The notes below the pieces were generated by a model. That model had not been told where the DNA came from. It saw only the letters and a list, made by a program, of their open reading frames with translations, and made no database searches. 64,000 nucleotides of DNA from Glandiceps talaboti (taxonomy: Eukaryota; Hemichordata; Enteropneusta; Spengelidae), in contig NC_135556.1 in NCBI RefSeq assembly GCF_964340395.1, forward strand, positions 8,775,001 to 8,839,000, in the 5' to 3' direction. Below are positions 23,598-37,120 of the stretch, piece by piece (positions within the stretch are counted from its first letter, which is position 1; every line of letters starts with the position of its first letter). A program made the translations under genes and the position numbers.

Positions 23598-26435
23598 ATA
23601 TTCATAGAATTTGATGCTTTTATAGCGTTTGAATTTTTAAATACAACATGACAAACATTATTATGAGTAATTTAAGGCTCTCTGAGAAGTGGAAATTCCA
23701 GCAAATGTTCGGAAAGAATTACAACATTTTTATCGATTGATCACAGACTCAGAGTGCATCGTGACTTATCCAAGTGACATATTTTCGACACAAAAAAATA
23801 TACGTAAAGTGAAATGTTCTTTGATGAAAAACATGTTTACACATAAACAAGCAACAAGAAAATCACAGATGAAATTTATATCCGGAAAATACATGGGCCA
23901 ATTGTGTTTATTATTTTTAAAACATCGCATAGAAATTATAACTCCTAGCTGATCAATGATGACTAAAACTGACTTATCGAACATAAAAATTGCCTTGAAA
24001 GTTTTACTGTCATTTGACTTTATCGGCAAAAACAAAGGCCGTGGTCAAATTTCATGAATTTTTATACAGTTATTAACTGTGTGGTGATTTTTAGCATGAT
24101 GCATTTTGATCACATTTTACTTGCATACGGACGGAAAACGAGCCAGTAAAACCTACAGTAGTCGAGAGTAGTTGCACTAAATTTCTAAAAACAAACAAGG
24201 TTACATGTTCAGAGATATAGTTGAATATCATTGCGTGGACAGATTTTACGTTGCAGGGCTTCATCTGTGTAGAATTTAATAACAAATCGAATGATGTATG
24301 TGACATGCTTAGCCCGTACGTCTTTCTCTTAGCCCAGGCCGTTTTATGACGGGTATGTTTTCTTCACGGAAGTGAAACTGAGAAATCTGAAAACGAACAT
24401 CGACCAAACAAAACGGTATTATGAAAAATCTCACATGAAACTATGTTTTTTGAAGGTACAAAACATGCCAGTAGGTCACTTGTAGATTGTACAGTGACTT
24501 TGGAACATTGTACATGTGGCATTCTAAAAATAACACTGTATTGTTACTGTATGTAGATAGCATCTCGAAGGAACACATGAAATAGCGCGCCATTTGACGT
24601 GATTCAACTCTGACCGTATGAAAATGAGATCGAATGTCCAGACTGTATCATATTGAGCCTCAGCTTCAGTCTCATATTCGAAAAATCACAATAACACCAG
24701 AAAAAAGCAGTCAAACAAGAAATACTAATGTTCAGCTGCAGGAAATGTTCCGCTTCACGCTCACTTACAGATTACTAGTCCTGTGAACCGAACTGAACTG
24801 AACTGAACTTGATGGGAGAAAGAAGCAGTCAAACAAGAAATTTTACCATAGGGATATCCCACTTCTCATCCATCGTAAAATATGCATATGACAAATCAGT
24901 ATCAACAATGTTTCTATGCAACAAGAATAAGTATGTTTTCTTATGTGTGAAAAATGGTCACATTTGTACCCCAAGTACTCTGTTGTTGATGTTTACCAGT
25001 ACATGTATTTATTTACTTTAATACTTATGTTTGTTTGTTTGTTTGTTTTTTGTAAACAAAACCAACTAAGCTAGAGCACGCTGTGATAATTACAAATCAA
25101 TATCAACAATGTTTCTATAGAACAATATATGAATTCCCATATGTGAAATGGTCACCTGATATGTACGTATCAAAGGGGTATCCGTAATGGGGGGGGGGGG
25201 GGGGGGTCGAGTGACAACAGTCATAATTGAGTGACGAACCAACACTCACCATGCTATCAGGGCTAATTGACTATCAGCTCGTTTGTGTGATTAGTAATAG
25301 ACTTATTAAAGTGCACTCATTTTGGCAATTTGTAACAAGGAGGGTTCAGCCTCTCCCATGCCGCTGAATTTTCACACATACCCAAAATTGCCAAAAGGAG
25401 TTCAATATCTTATGAATACAGTGTAGCATGATTTGATGAAAAAAATATATTCAAAACAAAATTGCATTAAATTTATTGTTACATTATAGTGTTTCAAAAT
25501 ATTGTACGTACAGTGTTTTGCAGGTGACAATAAGGGAACTAGCAGAATTTACAACAGGGAAGGCCTAAGGAGAAAGGGTTACAATAAAAATTAGGGGTGT
25601 GAAGGGGGGATGAAAATTCTGAGGTCTGAAATGGGGGGGGGGGGGGGGCAAGAAAAGCTTTGCTCAATAGGATTTGAACCAAATTAAATCTCAGGAGCTG
25701 GCCGGTGCAAAATGCAGGAACAGGCCAGGTACAGGCCAGGCTAGGTCAGGCCAGGCCAGGCCAGGTACTATCTAAATATTTTTTTTTCGATTTACATTCG
25801 GATTCAAAGATTTGAATCCTCTATTTTATTTGGTGTAGATTTTCAAATAATTGTCAGGTTAATTTTTCTCTGCAATTTGCCATCAATTATCTTGTTTTCA
25901 AAATCACCACGCAACTAATGTCTTCTTTTCTGGGAATTACATTTTTCACAGATATTTCATACTGGGTGCATTGAAGAGTAAACCCTGGTAGTAGTGCTGG
26001 CCAAGTACATGTATCTCCAATGCAATGTAAGACATGGGGGCTACGAAAATCTTTGGTTAATTTTTTGAGAGTGCAAGCATTTTTTGACCAAACTATATTC
26101 TCCTCAGGCCCCCCTCCCCTCCCTAACATTATGGCAAAATGGAAGCTTTAACTTTCATCTAAATAGGTACATACAATTTGATGATAGCAAAGTGCACATG
26201 TAATATATATTTTATTGATGTAGGTTCATGTGTCCTTTATAGCTTAAATACTGATAAATTATTTATATAATTTATTACTTTTGATAATTAGGTAATGTCT
26301 TGAATGCTTCAGATTTCATATAAATTGGCATATATGTACTTTTTGTCTTCTTGATCGTAAGATCTCAATCCAGTTTAATTTAAATAATCTTCTTAAAATA
26401 TTGATCTAGAGGAAGCCTTCTTCAATGCATATTGA
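23598..26435. other. no gene seen
   Basis: AT-rich DNA. It includes C-runs just before it, G-runs at about 25,190-25,206 and 25,634-25,649, a (GTTT)n run at 25,029-25,047 and a short AGGCCAGG tandem at 25,723-25,767. A plus-strand frame at 23,689-23,952 (MEIPANVRKELQHFYRLIT...) looks slightly protein-like but matches nothing I know and has no splice context. Confidence 0.4.
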
Positions 26436-26439
26436 TAGT

Positions 26440-29086
26440 GGCCATTGGACAAGTATCCCAGATATTCATATAATTACCTGGGGCCATTATATGGACAAGT
26501 ATCCCAGATATTCATATAATTACCTGGGGCCATTATATGGACAAGTGTTCCAGATATTCATATAATTACATGGGGCCATTATATGGACAAGTGTCCCAGA
26601 TATTCATATAATTACCTGTAGCCATTATATGGACAAGTATCCCAGATATTCATATAATTACCTGGGGCCTTTATATGGACAAGTGCTCCAGATATTCATA
26701 TAATTACATGGGGCCATTATATGGACAAGTGTTCCAGATATGCAGATAATTACCTGGGGCCATTATATGGACAAGTGTTCCAGATATTCAGATAATTACC
26801 TGGGGCCTTTATATGGACAAGTGTCCCAGATATTCATATAATTACCTGGGGCCATTATATGGACAAGTGTTCCAGATATTCAGATAATTACCTGGGGCCT
26901 TTATAGGGACAAGTGTCCCAGATATTCATATAATTACCTGGGGCCATTATATGGACAAGTGTTCCAGATATTCATATAATTACCTGGGGCCATTATATGG
27001 ACAAGTATCCCAGATATTCATATAATTACCTGGGGCCATTATATGGACAAGTGTTCCAGATATTCATATAATTACATGGGGCCATTATATGGACAAGTGC
27101 TCCAGATATTCATATAATTACATGGGGCCATTATATGGACAAGTGTTCCAGATATTCATATAATTACATGGGGCCATTATATGGACAAGTGCTCCAGATA
27201 TTCATATAATTACATGGGGCCATTATATGGACAAGTGTTCCAGATATTCATATAATTACATGGGGCCATTATATGGACAAGTGCTCCAGATATTCATATA
27301 ATTACATGGGGCCATTATATGGACAAGTGTTCCAGATATTCATATAATTACATGGGGCCATTATATGGACAAGTGTTCCAGATATTCATATAATTACATG
27401 GGGCCATTATATGGACAAGTGCTCCAGATATTCATATAATTACCTGGGGCCATTATATGGACAAGTGTTCCAGATATTCATATAATTACATGGGGCCATT
27501 ATATGGACAAGTGCTCCAGATATTCATATAATTACATGGGGCCATTATATGGACAAGTGTTCCAGATATGCAGATAATTACCTGGGGCCATTATATGGAC
27601 AAGTGTTCCAGATATTCAGATAATTACCTGGGGCCTTTATATGGACAAGTGTCCCAGATATTCATATAATTACCTGGGGCCATTATATGGACAAGTGTTC
27701 CAGATATTCAGATAATTACCTGGGGCCTTTATATGGACAAGTGTCCCAGATATTCATATAATTACCTGGGGCCATTATATGGACAAGTGTTCCAGATGTT
27801 CATAATTACCTGTGGCCATTATATGGACAATTATCCCAGATATTCATATAATTACCTGGGGCCATTATATGGACAAGTGTTCCAGATATTCAGATAATAA
27901 CCTGGGGCCTTTATATGGACAAGTGTCCCAGATATTCATATAATTACCTGTGGCCATTATATGGACAATTATCCCAGATATTCATATAATTACCTGGGGC
28001 CATTATAAGGACAACTATCCCAGATATTAATATAATTAGCTGTGGCCATTATAAGGACAAGCATCCCAGATATTCATATAATTACCTGTGGCCATAATAT
28101 GGACAAGTGTCCTAGATATCCATATAATTACCTGTGGCCATTATATGGACAAGTATCCCAGATATTCATATAATTACCTGGGGCCTTTAATATATGGACA
28201 AGTGTCCCAGATATCCATATAATTACCTGTGGCCATAATATGGACAAGAGTCCCAGATATCCATATAATTACCTGTGGCCATTATATGGACAAGTATCCC
28301 AGATATTCATATAATTACCTGGGGCCTTTATATGGACAAGTATCCCAGATGTTCAGATAATTACCTGTGGCCATTACAAGGACAAATATCCCAGATATTC
28401 ATATAATTACCTGTTACCATTATATGGACAAGTATCCCAGATATTCATATAATTACCTGTGGCCATTATATGGACAAGTAATATCCCATACATTCATATA
28501 ATTACCTGTGGCCATTATATGGACAATTATCCCAGATATTCATATAATTACCTGTGGCCATTATATGGACAAGTATCCCAGATGTTCATGATTACCTGTG
28601 GCCATTATATGGACAAGTGTTCCAGATATTCATATAATTACCTGTGGCCATTATATGGACAAGTATCCCAGATATTCATATAATTACCTGTAGCCATTAT
28701 ATGGACAAGTAATATCCCAGATATTCATATAATTACCTGTGGCCATTATATGGACAAGTATCCCAGAAGTTCATAATTACCTGTGGCTATTATATGGACA
28801 AGTATCCCAGAAGTTCACAATTACCTGTGGCCATTATATGGACAAGTATCCCAGAAGTTCACAATTACCTGTGGACATTGGACAAGTATCCCAGATATTC
28901 ATATAATTACCTGTGGCCATTATGTGGACAAGTAATATCCCAGACATTCATATAATTACCTGTGGCCATTATATGGACAAGTAATATCCCAGACATTCAT
29001 ATAATTACCTGTGGCCATTATATGGACAAGTATCCCAGAAGTTCATAATTACCTGTGGCTATTGATTATATGGCCATATAATTACC
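26440..29086 (+). repeat. 46-bp minisatellite, about 57 copies
   Basis: The unit is about CCAGATATTCATATAATTAC plus CTGGGGCCATTATATGGACAAGTGTT (46 bases). Variants: CTGGGGCC or ATGGGGCC on the left (to about 27,790) and CTGTGGCC on the right; GTGTTCC, GTGCTCC, GTGTCCC or GTATCCC at the junction; a three-base insertion (AGTAATATCCC) in several right-hand units; short deletions in others. Since 46 is not a multiple of three, reading frames rotate and it is non-coding. There is higher-order structure, described in the findings. Confidence 0.97.
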
Positions 29087-31048
29087 CTGAAAAATTGGCA
29101 ATATTGCTAAATATGTATTTACATAATAACATACATATTCACCAATAATGTTCATCAGCTTGGTAGATCAAATTGACTAACACAGTTTATAACACGAGTT
29201 TTTTTAGCATCAAGCTTTCGATATATGTACTGGTTGGTGACCCTCATCATATCAATAAATTCCAGTTACAGTTACATGTACTACTGACCAGTATGGAATT
29301 TGTCAATCTGATGAGGATTGTCGACTGAGATCAAAAGTTCAATGCTAAATGACTTTGAAATGCTTGTTTGATATTCATTAGTCTGCCATAAAAACCAATC
29401 AGACAAGGTGTTATATTTCATGTACTATTTATTTGTTGAGTTTCTTATAAAGTGACTAATACAAGTAAGTATAACATTGGTAGAATAAACACCTGTGACC
29501 TAAAAAATACTGAATACGAATATCACGAATGAAATAAGTTCACCAAAAACATTTTTGCCAAAGGTTATCCATCTGAAAATGATTAAATATATAGTTTATA
29601 AAAGATATCAATATTTTTTTTTAATCTGTATAGCACCAAGAAAATATGAAAGACTTATTGCCTTGTGTCAAATCTTTGGTCTAGATAAAGCCAATTCATC
29701 TAAATAAAGTAAAAATTTTCAAAAATGATAACATTCCAACAACATTTTCAGAAATGCTAACATCCCAACAACATTTTCACCAAAGTAGAAATTTGGTTAA
29801 TTCCTCTTTTCTATGGTTTTAAAGCTTACTTAGCCTAGAGACTTACATAATAATAAATTTGTCTGTGTCCGTTGGTATCAATTATAACAGTATTTTATTA
29901 ATCCAATCTAGATATATTTTATATTGTTGAAATTCTATTTAAAAAAAATAAACATTTAAACTTGGCTCTTAAAACACACATAAATAGCAATTGTACATTT
30001 ATCTCACTACATATCTATAATAACCATGCAAATTAATACTTCTGTCTTTCCCCAAAAAATAACATCTACATAAATGGTTATCCCTACAAGACCATTTTCA
30101 CCAACATGACCAATTTCCTGTCTCAAGATTTATTATATTGTATGTGATTCCTATGTGAAGTGAGGTGATGTCTTTGTTGTATTTCATTTCCAAAATTTGC
30201 TGTATAATATGTATGGACCCAATAATACTATACTAGAACCTTGTAATGCGTAAGTGCTTATGTGGCATACTCAGGTATTTGAATAAGCATTATTGTGGCA
30301 TTTATACTTTCATGAACAAATCTAAAATAAGTGAAACTGCTCCATGGAATATTCTCTCATCTGCCAACACATCAGTTTATCAGTTGGGTACAAGTTTGTT
30401 GTATTGTATACCAAATGGTTAGTTCAGGAGATAGTCAATATGTATAATTTAAATAATAAGTATATTAAACACCTGGTAAATGTAAACATGCAAAGCTAAT
30501 AACACTTTTCTCTTAAGAGTGTAAAAAGTATATAATATATATAATTACTACTATGTCATGTGAAGCAGATATAAAATCATGTGATTGGTGGGGTAAAATT
30601 ACCAGTAATCAGGCTTTGGGAATGGAATTGAGATTTGGGGTCCAAGGTACATTCTACAAAAAATGTACATACTGTGAACATATCGATTACTATGTTGGAT
30701 TTCTATAGCTGAAAAGACAACACATTTATGATTTTAATAAGTAAAATAACTCCAGCTAACATACTTTTAAGTATGCAAGTTAACTTCTGATGTACATAAA
30801 TGGAAAGACATGTTTTTGGAAAAATTTGGTAGTAAAATTGAGGTGGTACGACCATTTCTATATTCAGATGCTGTGAAAGTGTCAATAACAGTGTGAAAGT
30901 GTGTGGCCAGGCAGAGGAGTATAGTGTCTAATTTCCCCTTCTACGGTGAAATAAAATATGCCAGAAAAGTTGTAATATGCCATATATTCTGTCCAATTGT
31001 TCATGTGCCAAAATATCTGTTCATAAAACACCAGTTATGGCTTAACAC
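29087..31048. other. no gene seen
   Basis: AT-rich DNA without recognisable exons. TGCGTAAGTGCTTATGTGGC with ATACTCAGGTATTTG at 30,247-30,282 resembles the foldback family at 41,477 and 56,193. Confidence 0.4.
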
Positions 31049-31235
31049 CAGTGTGCCCAGGCCCCTCTAATCATACATTGATAGCCAAATTTTGTTGCTG
31101 TGAGTCAAAATGAGAAAAACTGGAATTTCTTGTGATAGTCACCACACAGGAAGAGACAGGGGAACACAAAATTTTGGTACGGCACTAGAAATTGTGTACA
31201 TCAGTGGCATGTCAAATTGGCTTAGAGGGCACACT
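31049..31235 (+). repeat. short TIR element (171-bp family), copy 1
   Basis: The ends are CAGTGTGCCC and GGGCACACT. The body contains TTGATAGCCAAATTTTGTTG, GTGAGTCAAAATGAGAAAAA, CACAGGAAGAGACAGGGGAA and CAAATTGGCTTAGAGGGCAC. The same order occurs at 51,179-51,349 and inverted at 60,433-60,603. MITE-like, no coding capacity. Confidence 0.8.
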
Positions 31236-32318
31236 ACTTAAGACTAATTTCTCACATGTAATTCAACAACTATGTTTGATTAACTTTACAGCATTTTCAT
31301 CAGTCATGAAATTTTGTATGTGCTTCAAACTATATATAGCGTACATGTATTTACAGTAAACATATTCTACTTATTTTATACTCATGCACTGTATGTGAAA
31401 ATAATATCTCTTCTCTTTACATAAACTGATAATACAATTCTTACAAACCACAATTCATTTAGTCACATACTATCTCACGAAAATACAAAATCGTGTAAAA
31501 TTTTAAGTTTTAAACCAAACATTCGTGTACTCCATGTTGATCTGTATAGCTATATGTTCATATACTTAACCAAACATTCACTTGACTCTAAGTTACATGA
31601 TAGCATTTCTTTGAAAGGTTTCAACCTTTGTAGAAAAATCGAGTTAGATCTGCAAAGGATTGTGTGAAACACGAACATTATATAAACTTACAACAATGAC
31701 AATCAAGTGAAAAATAAGTGTTAGGTTTTGTTTTTTACATGACAATGTCATTATATTCCCTATTTCTTGATAACATGCACAACACATGGATAATATAGTC
31801 GTGTGTGTCATTGATAAAATGGAGTATGCAAACCGATCAAAAAAGAGATTTTAATTCAGTTTTGTGATACATATCAAGCATATGATGAAAAAAATGTAGC
31901 ATTTGCTTTGTCTATGTAATGACTGGATAATAATACAGTTGAAGTACACAAGACCACTAATATCTAAGGGGAGTATTTTGCGTACTTTAAGTCGGATTTT
32001 TACATATTGTTGGCACATCCTGTATATATTATTATAACAAATAACTTTTCACCATGTTTAAATCATATGTGAAAAAACTCACACTATACCTCGGGTTAGA
32101 CTTCAACAAATATGACCTAAAAAAACAGCTTCACACACAATATATCTGTACTTAAAAATGACTTGAACACATGATAACAAAATTCTTAACTTTGGCCTGT
32201 GTTTATACTAGTTATTCTCAACTTTTGTACATCATTCTATTGTATGTCATTGCTACAGGTGTTTAAATACCACAAAGAAAGAGTTCAAGAGTCCACATTA
32301 CTATTCTGGTGTATTTCC
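31236..32318. other. no gene seen
   Basis: AT-rich, with short random open frames only. Confidence 0.4.
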
Positions 32319-32321
32319 TTA

Positions 32322-32806
32322 GGCCCCATTTACATGTTGCCATTTTCAAATGAAAACATAACTATTTTGTTGTGTTTTGCATTTACATGTACTTAAAAAG
32401 AAAACAAAAAATACACATGAAAATGCAAAGATTTGAAAACGCTGCTAAAAGCGGATCATTTTATAAATGATTCATTTTCATTTGAAAACAGAGTTCATGT
32501 AAACGGGTGAAAACAGAAAGATTGAAAATGACATCGTATAAACCAACTGAAAATGCAACAATTCAAAAACGCACATATTTGATCTCAGAGATGACCGCAC
32601 GAATGACATACTAATGCACATGCTTAAACCACGTCATTGTGTTTATGCATTTGCAAAAACCTCGATTTGGAATTGTTCCATCCTCCGTGTTTCCGTGAAG
32701 ATGGTCAAAAATGCTTGTTGGTCTATTGTGTAAACATGTCAAAACACATTCAAATGAAAACGATATTAACATTTTTATTTGAAAACATTATCTCGTAAAC
32801 TCCCCC
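32322..32806. mobile_element. TTA-flanked MITE (Harbinger-like)
   Basis: The left end GGCCCCATTTACATG and the right end (minus strand) GGGGGAGTTTACGAG form imperfect inverted repeats flanked by TTA (32,319-32,321 and 32,807-32,809). The 485-bp interior is rich in GAAAACG and ATTTGAAAAC words and non-coding. TWA target use points to PIF/Harbinger; hAT-like end sequences are an alternative. Confidence 0.6.
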
Positions 32807-32809
32807 TTA

Positions 32810-34188
32810 GACTGATAAGTTGGTATATTCTACCTGCATGTGCTATGCTTAAGTTATACTGAAGTTTCCCCAGAAATTATTCTTCAATGAACTGAAAACT
32901 CTGTAATTATTATAATTCCGCCACCATTAATTACTTAGTGTGATGCTAAGGCCTAACAACAATATATCATTCAACCTATTCATACAACTGTCTATATTCA
33001 CAAGTACATACAAGCCATTCCTAGGCAACACATGAATCAAAGTGGAAAATCTAAGGCAATCTTTGGCAGTACATATAATAAATTCTTGTTTTTCAAGGTT
33101 ATCTATTTGAATCAGCTGCTCTTACCAGTTCATATGGAAGACATGACATGTTTAAGCCTACAATAATGCAATATTACCACATAATATTAAACCTTTGGAG
33201 TATTATAAACTTTTTTTTTTTTAAATTTTGAAATAAGTAATTATGATACACTATCTTCCCCACATCCCCTCTTAACACAGTCAAAGCAAACCCCCATTTC
33301 ACATGTTTCATTGTACCTCATACAAGGAAGGGTGGACGGCTAATATTTGGGAGAGCTTTGTGTTTCAATTATCAAACAATAGAATTGTTCTCTATGTAAC
33401 CATGGTATGGTGACGATTTCAATCCCCCCCCCCCCCCCAACATTCAAAGCTGTGAAATGTTGAAATTATGATACATTATAACCTGACATATGACTATCTG
33501 TGTGGACAAAAAGAAAAACATTCATGTATGAACTCAACAAATAATTTCTTACATTATTAATTTTGAAATGCCACTTTCTGTTCTCACTCCATTATTTATT
33601 TCAAAACACATCCAATATAATTTCATCGTTTACCCGGACCCCCAAATTATCATTATGTATTCTATTGAACTGTCAAGTACTGTATTTTATTCAAGTAACA
33701 AAACTTAAGGCACGATGGTTTTGGAATATTTAAAAAAAAATAATAATGGTAATTTAGTAGTCCTTCTTCGGCCATGATGATTAACTTTTATACAAAATTT
33801 CAAATGTTTAATTAACACTCAAAAGTGTCATTGTGCTGATGACATCTGAGAGATTCGGACGAAATCTACACAGTCGCTTCAAAAGATAGATTCCAAAAAC
33901 TTCACTATTACTACTCAAAATGTGTTAGCTAGCTGTAGGTTATCTTGCCTGATAAAATTACTTTAAAAAGTCTTGATTATATTGAGCTTCTTGAATGCTA
34001 CATTATATGTAGTTACTCCTAATTCTGACAATTTGTACACATTTATAGTCCATTGGAAGTCCATATCGTCAGTAGATCTCTATATTTTATCTCGCCATTC
34101 TTTCAGTTAACCATAAAATCAGATAAAGGATTAATGAGATTCCTCTATGCATTATCCATATGTATATGGAATTTATTCCCAATTCAGG
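32810..34188. other. no gene seen
   Basis: AT-rich DNA with a C-run at 33,426-33,438. No exon or repeat family identified. Confidence 0.4.
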
Positions 34189-34745
34189 TTTATGTATATA
34201 TTCATGACCAATCAGGTTATTGTATAGATTCATTATCTGACCAGGTGTTTTCACAAAATTAGCATCCAATCAGATTTAAGAATAAATTATCGACCATTCA
34301 GGTTATTGTACAGATTCATTATCTCTCCCAGGTTTCTTCACAAAGTTAGTATCCAATCAGATTTATGCATAAATTAATGACCACTCAGGTTATAGTATAG
34401 AGCAAATTAGGGTATTGTACAAGTCTAGCATCCAATCAGAATATTGTATAAAATTATTTATTTTGTCACTAAAATTTATGCATAAATTCAAAACCTACCA
34501 GATTTACATATAAGTTTATATCCAATCTGATAATTTTTTGTATAAATTCACCACCCAGTAATTTCAACACAAACTCATTACCAAATCATGATGAGTTTTG
34601 TATCAATCAAATCAATTCACAAACTCATTACCGAATTATATTTATGCATAAATATATGCCAATCAGTTTGCTGTAAAACTCTACAATCCGATTGGACCTT
34701 CATAAAACTTTAGTATCCAATCAGATTTTCATATCACTTACAAAT
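34189..34745 (+). repeat. degenerate tandem repeat (about 80 bp)
   Basis: The word TATCCAATCAGATTT(A) recurs at about 34,264, 34,350, 34,428, 34,508 and 34,708, alternating with CATTCAGGTTATTGTA and TTATGCATAAATTCATGACC. The copies are strongly diverged. Confidence 0.7.
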
Positions 34746-34882
34746 GTACAGTCAAACTACTGATTGTTCAGTTGTCACATGACTTCTGAGATACCGGTGA
34801 GCTGTACTAACTTCTGTAAATTCACCATCTAATTTTACATAACATGCTTTGTTTTTACATGAAATGATAGTACATTGATGAA

Positions 34883-35300
34883 TTTTGCCTAACTATTCAA
34901 TCAGTACATTTTGACTAGCTTCTACCTGTTTTGCCTAACTATTCAATCAGTACAGTTCAGCGAGCTGGTACCTGTTTTGCCTAACTATTCAATCAGTACA
35001 GTTCAGCTAGCTTCCACCTGTTTTGCCTAACTATTCAGTCAGTACATTTCAGCTAGCTTCTACCTGTTTTGCCTAACTATTCAATCAGTACAATTTAGCT
35101 ACCTTGTACCTGTTTTGGTTGACTATTTAACCAGTACATTTTGACTAGCTTCTACTCGTTTTGCCTAAATATTCAATCAGTATCTATTACCTTCCTTGGA
35201 CCTAGTGTGCTTAACCATTCTGCCAGTACCTTTTGGCTAGCTTAACCTGTTTTACCTAACTATGGTTGGTATGTATGTGGTTTGACTAACTACCCAACTG
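34883..35300 (+). repeat. second 46-bp tandem array, about 9 copies
   Basis: TTTTGCCTAACTATTCAATC begins units at 34,883, 34,929, 34,975, 35,021, 35,067, 35,113, 35,159, about 35,205 and 35,250, a period of exactly 46 apart from the last step of 45. The unit continues AGTACA.TTCAGCTAGCTTC then TACCTG. It has no similarity by eye to the 46-bp unit at 26,440. Confidence 0.93.
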
Positions 35301-36520
35301 GTATTGACTAGCATTAGTATACTAGCATACTTTGACCTCATGTTTCTATGTACTTTGAATGTATGTAGTTTGACACTCATTTTAGCCTTTCAGCTGAAAA
35401 CAAATCTTATGCTATAATAAATCTCCTTGAAAATGGAATCACTTTCACTGGTAAATTTTGAGTACCTACAGATAATTATAGAGAGACATCATTAACAGAC
35501 AATGGCAAGATAACCTGACTAGGTGAGAATTAATAGATAAACTTACAAATGTGATAGGTGCACTGCAAGTAAAACAAAACAAATTTTATCAGCCAAATAA
35601 ATATGTGAAAAACACATATGTTCACAATTTTGACTGGTTCTACATAATATGTCTAACTATCCAGGATCATAATACAGTGACTGGGTTGGACCTACTATAT
35701 TATACAATATTCCTGTTACTCCTTGATTTCCATTTCTGAGGTGTGTCATATGAGAGGGCCCACAAGGGAAAATGGCAGGATATGAAGCCATAAACAAAAT
35801 GTGTGTGAAAACAACTTCATGAGTTTCTAGAAATTATATGATTGATAACAAATAAGCAGAATCTTTTTTGAACTTCCCAAGAATTCTTGCAACTTTTACC
35901 TTTCAAATTTTGCAACAATACTCAACAATACCAGACCCCATTCTGGTGCAAAACCTATTTCTGAGTGGCAAAAGTACATAACCATTCATTTTTCCAAAAA
36001 CTAGAGAGTGGACCACTACAGTCCTCTATGAGTTTGCTCTTTGAAATAATGTAAAATCCTACTTCTGACCATACCTAAGTTTATTTTTAACTTAGCTCCC
36101 ATTTGCAACAACATACTATGTACGCAGTTTTAAACATGCATTAGCTGTAACTTGAGTATTATTTTTCTAACCAACAGTATATTCAATGAAAATTATCAAA
36201 ATACCAATAATTAGACACTGTGCATGTTAATTCCAGGTTGATTTTATCCGTAAGTAGTAAAGTAATATGTTGAAATTGAGATTGCATTGGGGCGTTGATT
36301 TTAGGGAGTAGCCCCAAAATCTATTTGATTGGATTTATTGCACCATGCATTGAGTACACCTACACAAATACATTTACCCAAAGGTGATTCAATACTGTTC
36401 AGGGTGTGTGATATTATGAAGTCATTATATCTTACAAAACAATTTCAACAAGTCTTCGTACAAGACACAGTACCCCTCAAATACAGTACTTCTATGTGAC
36501 TGAATACAAGAAAACTTACT
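35301..36520. other. no gene seen
   Basis: AT-rich, no coding exon recognised. Confidence 0.4.
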
Positions 36521-37120
36521 TGTGAATATATGGGGATAGACACTTGAATGGAGTCACTATGTATTGCAGTTTTTAAGTTGTTCAGTAATATAGTGAGTTT
36601 TTACTACAAATAAAGTTGCCATTCAATAAAAGTGATATAAGCACCAAAAATGATGCTTGTGTGTAGTTTTTTCTTCAATACTACTTGTAAACATGATTTT
36701 AAAAGAAATTGGCAATATGTAAACACTACAATGTGTCTGTGATAGGCAGAAATTGGTTTGATTTTGATAATTGACCCTGAATGTCAAGGTCAAAGATCTA
36801 GGTCTCAAAAGATAGCTGGCATCGCATAATATTGGGGTAGAAATTAGAATGGAGTCTCTATGTATTACAGTATTTGAGTTATGCAGTAAATATGGATTTT
36901 TAACTACAAATATGGCTGCTATTCAGTCAAATTTGCATATATCACTGTACAAAGTGATGTGCATATGTCCCATATGATATGTCACCTTTGTGTCAGGTTT
37001 GAAAGAAATCAGATATTGCATGTCTGAGAAATGACATATTATGAACAAACGAATGGACGTACACACATATGCAAAGACAAACAGACGGATGCAGCCCATT
37101 TTAATAGTCAACCCTTTGGG
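36521..37120 (+). repeat. duplicated repeat block with GGACG-type tail
   Basis: Two blocks of about 125 bases (from 36,530 and 36,835) share AATGGAGTC.CTATGTATT, CAGT.TTT.AGTT.T.CAGTA and TTTT.ACTACAAATA, then GCTATTCA.T. Between them is GTCAAGGTCAAAGATCTAGG. The end carries ACAAACAGACGGATGCAGCC and CCCTTTGGGGGACC. It is a dispersed repeat of unknown family. Confidence 0.6.

Noticed and set aside
23689-23952. 87-codon plus frame beginning MEIPANVRKELQ
   Set aside because: No recognised motif, no splice context, and an almost equally long frame on the opposite strand; insufficient to call a gene.
28459-28683. Open frame with repeated HYMD/WPLYGQ text
   Set aside because: It is the 46-bp minisatellite read across three frames; 46 is not a multiple of three, and no single frame stays open through the array.
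26440-29086. CArG-box (SRF site) in every minisatellite unit (CCATTATATGG)
   Set aside because: The word has seven A/T bases between CC and GG rather than six, so it is not a consensus CArG box.
26440-29086. CRISPR-like array
   Set aside because: There are no unique spacers; whole units repeat head to tail, and the context is eukaryotic.
34189-35300. The two neighbouring tandem regions as one array
   Set aside because: Their units (about 80 bp with TATCCAATCAGATTT versus 46 bp with TTTTGCCTAACT) are different in sequence and period.
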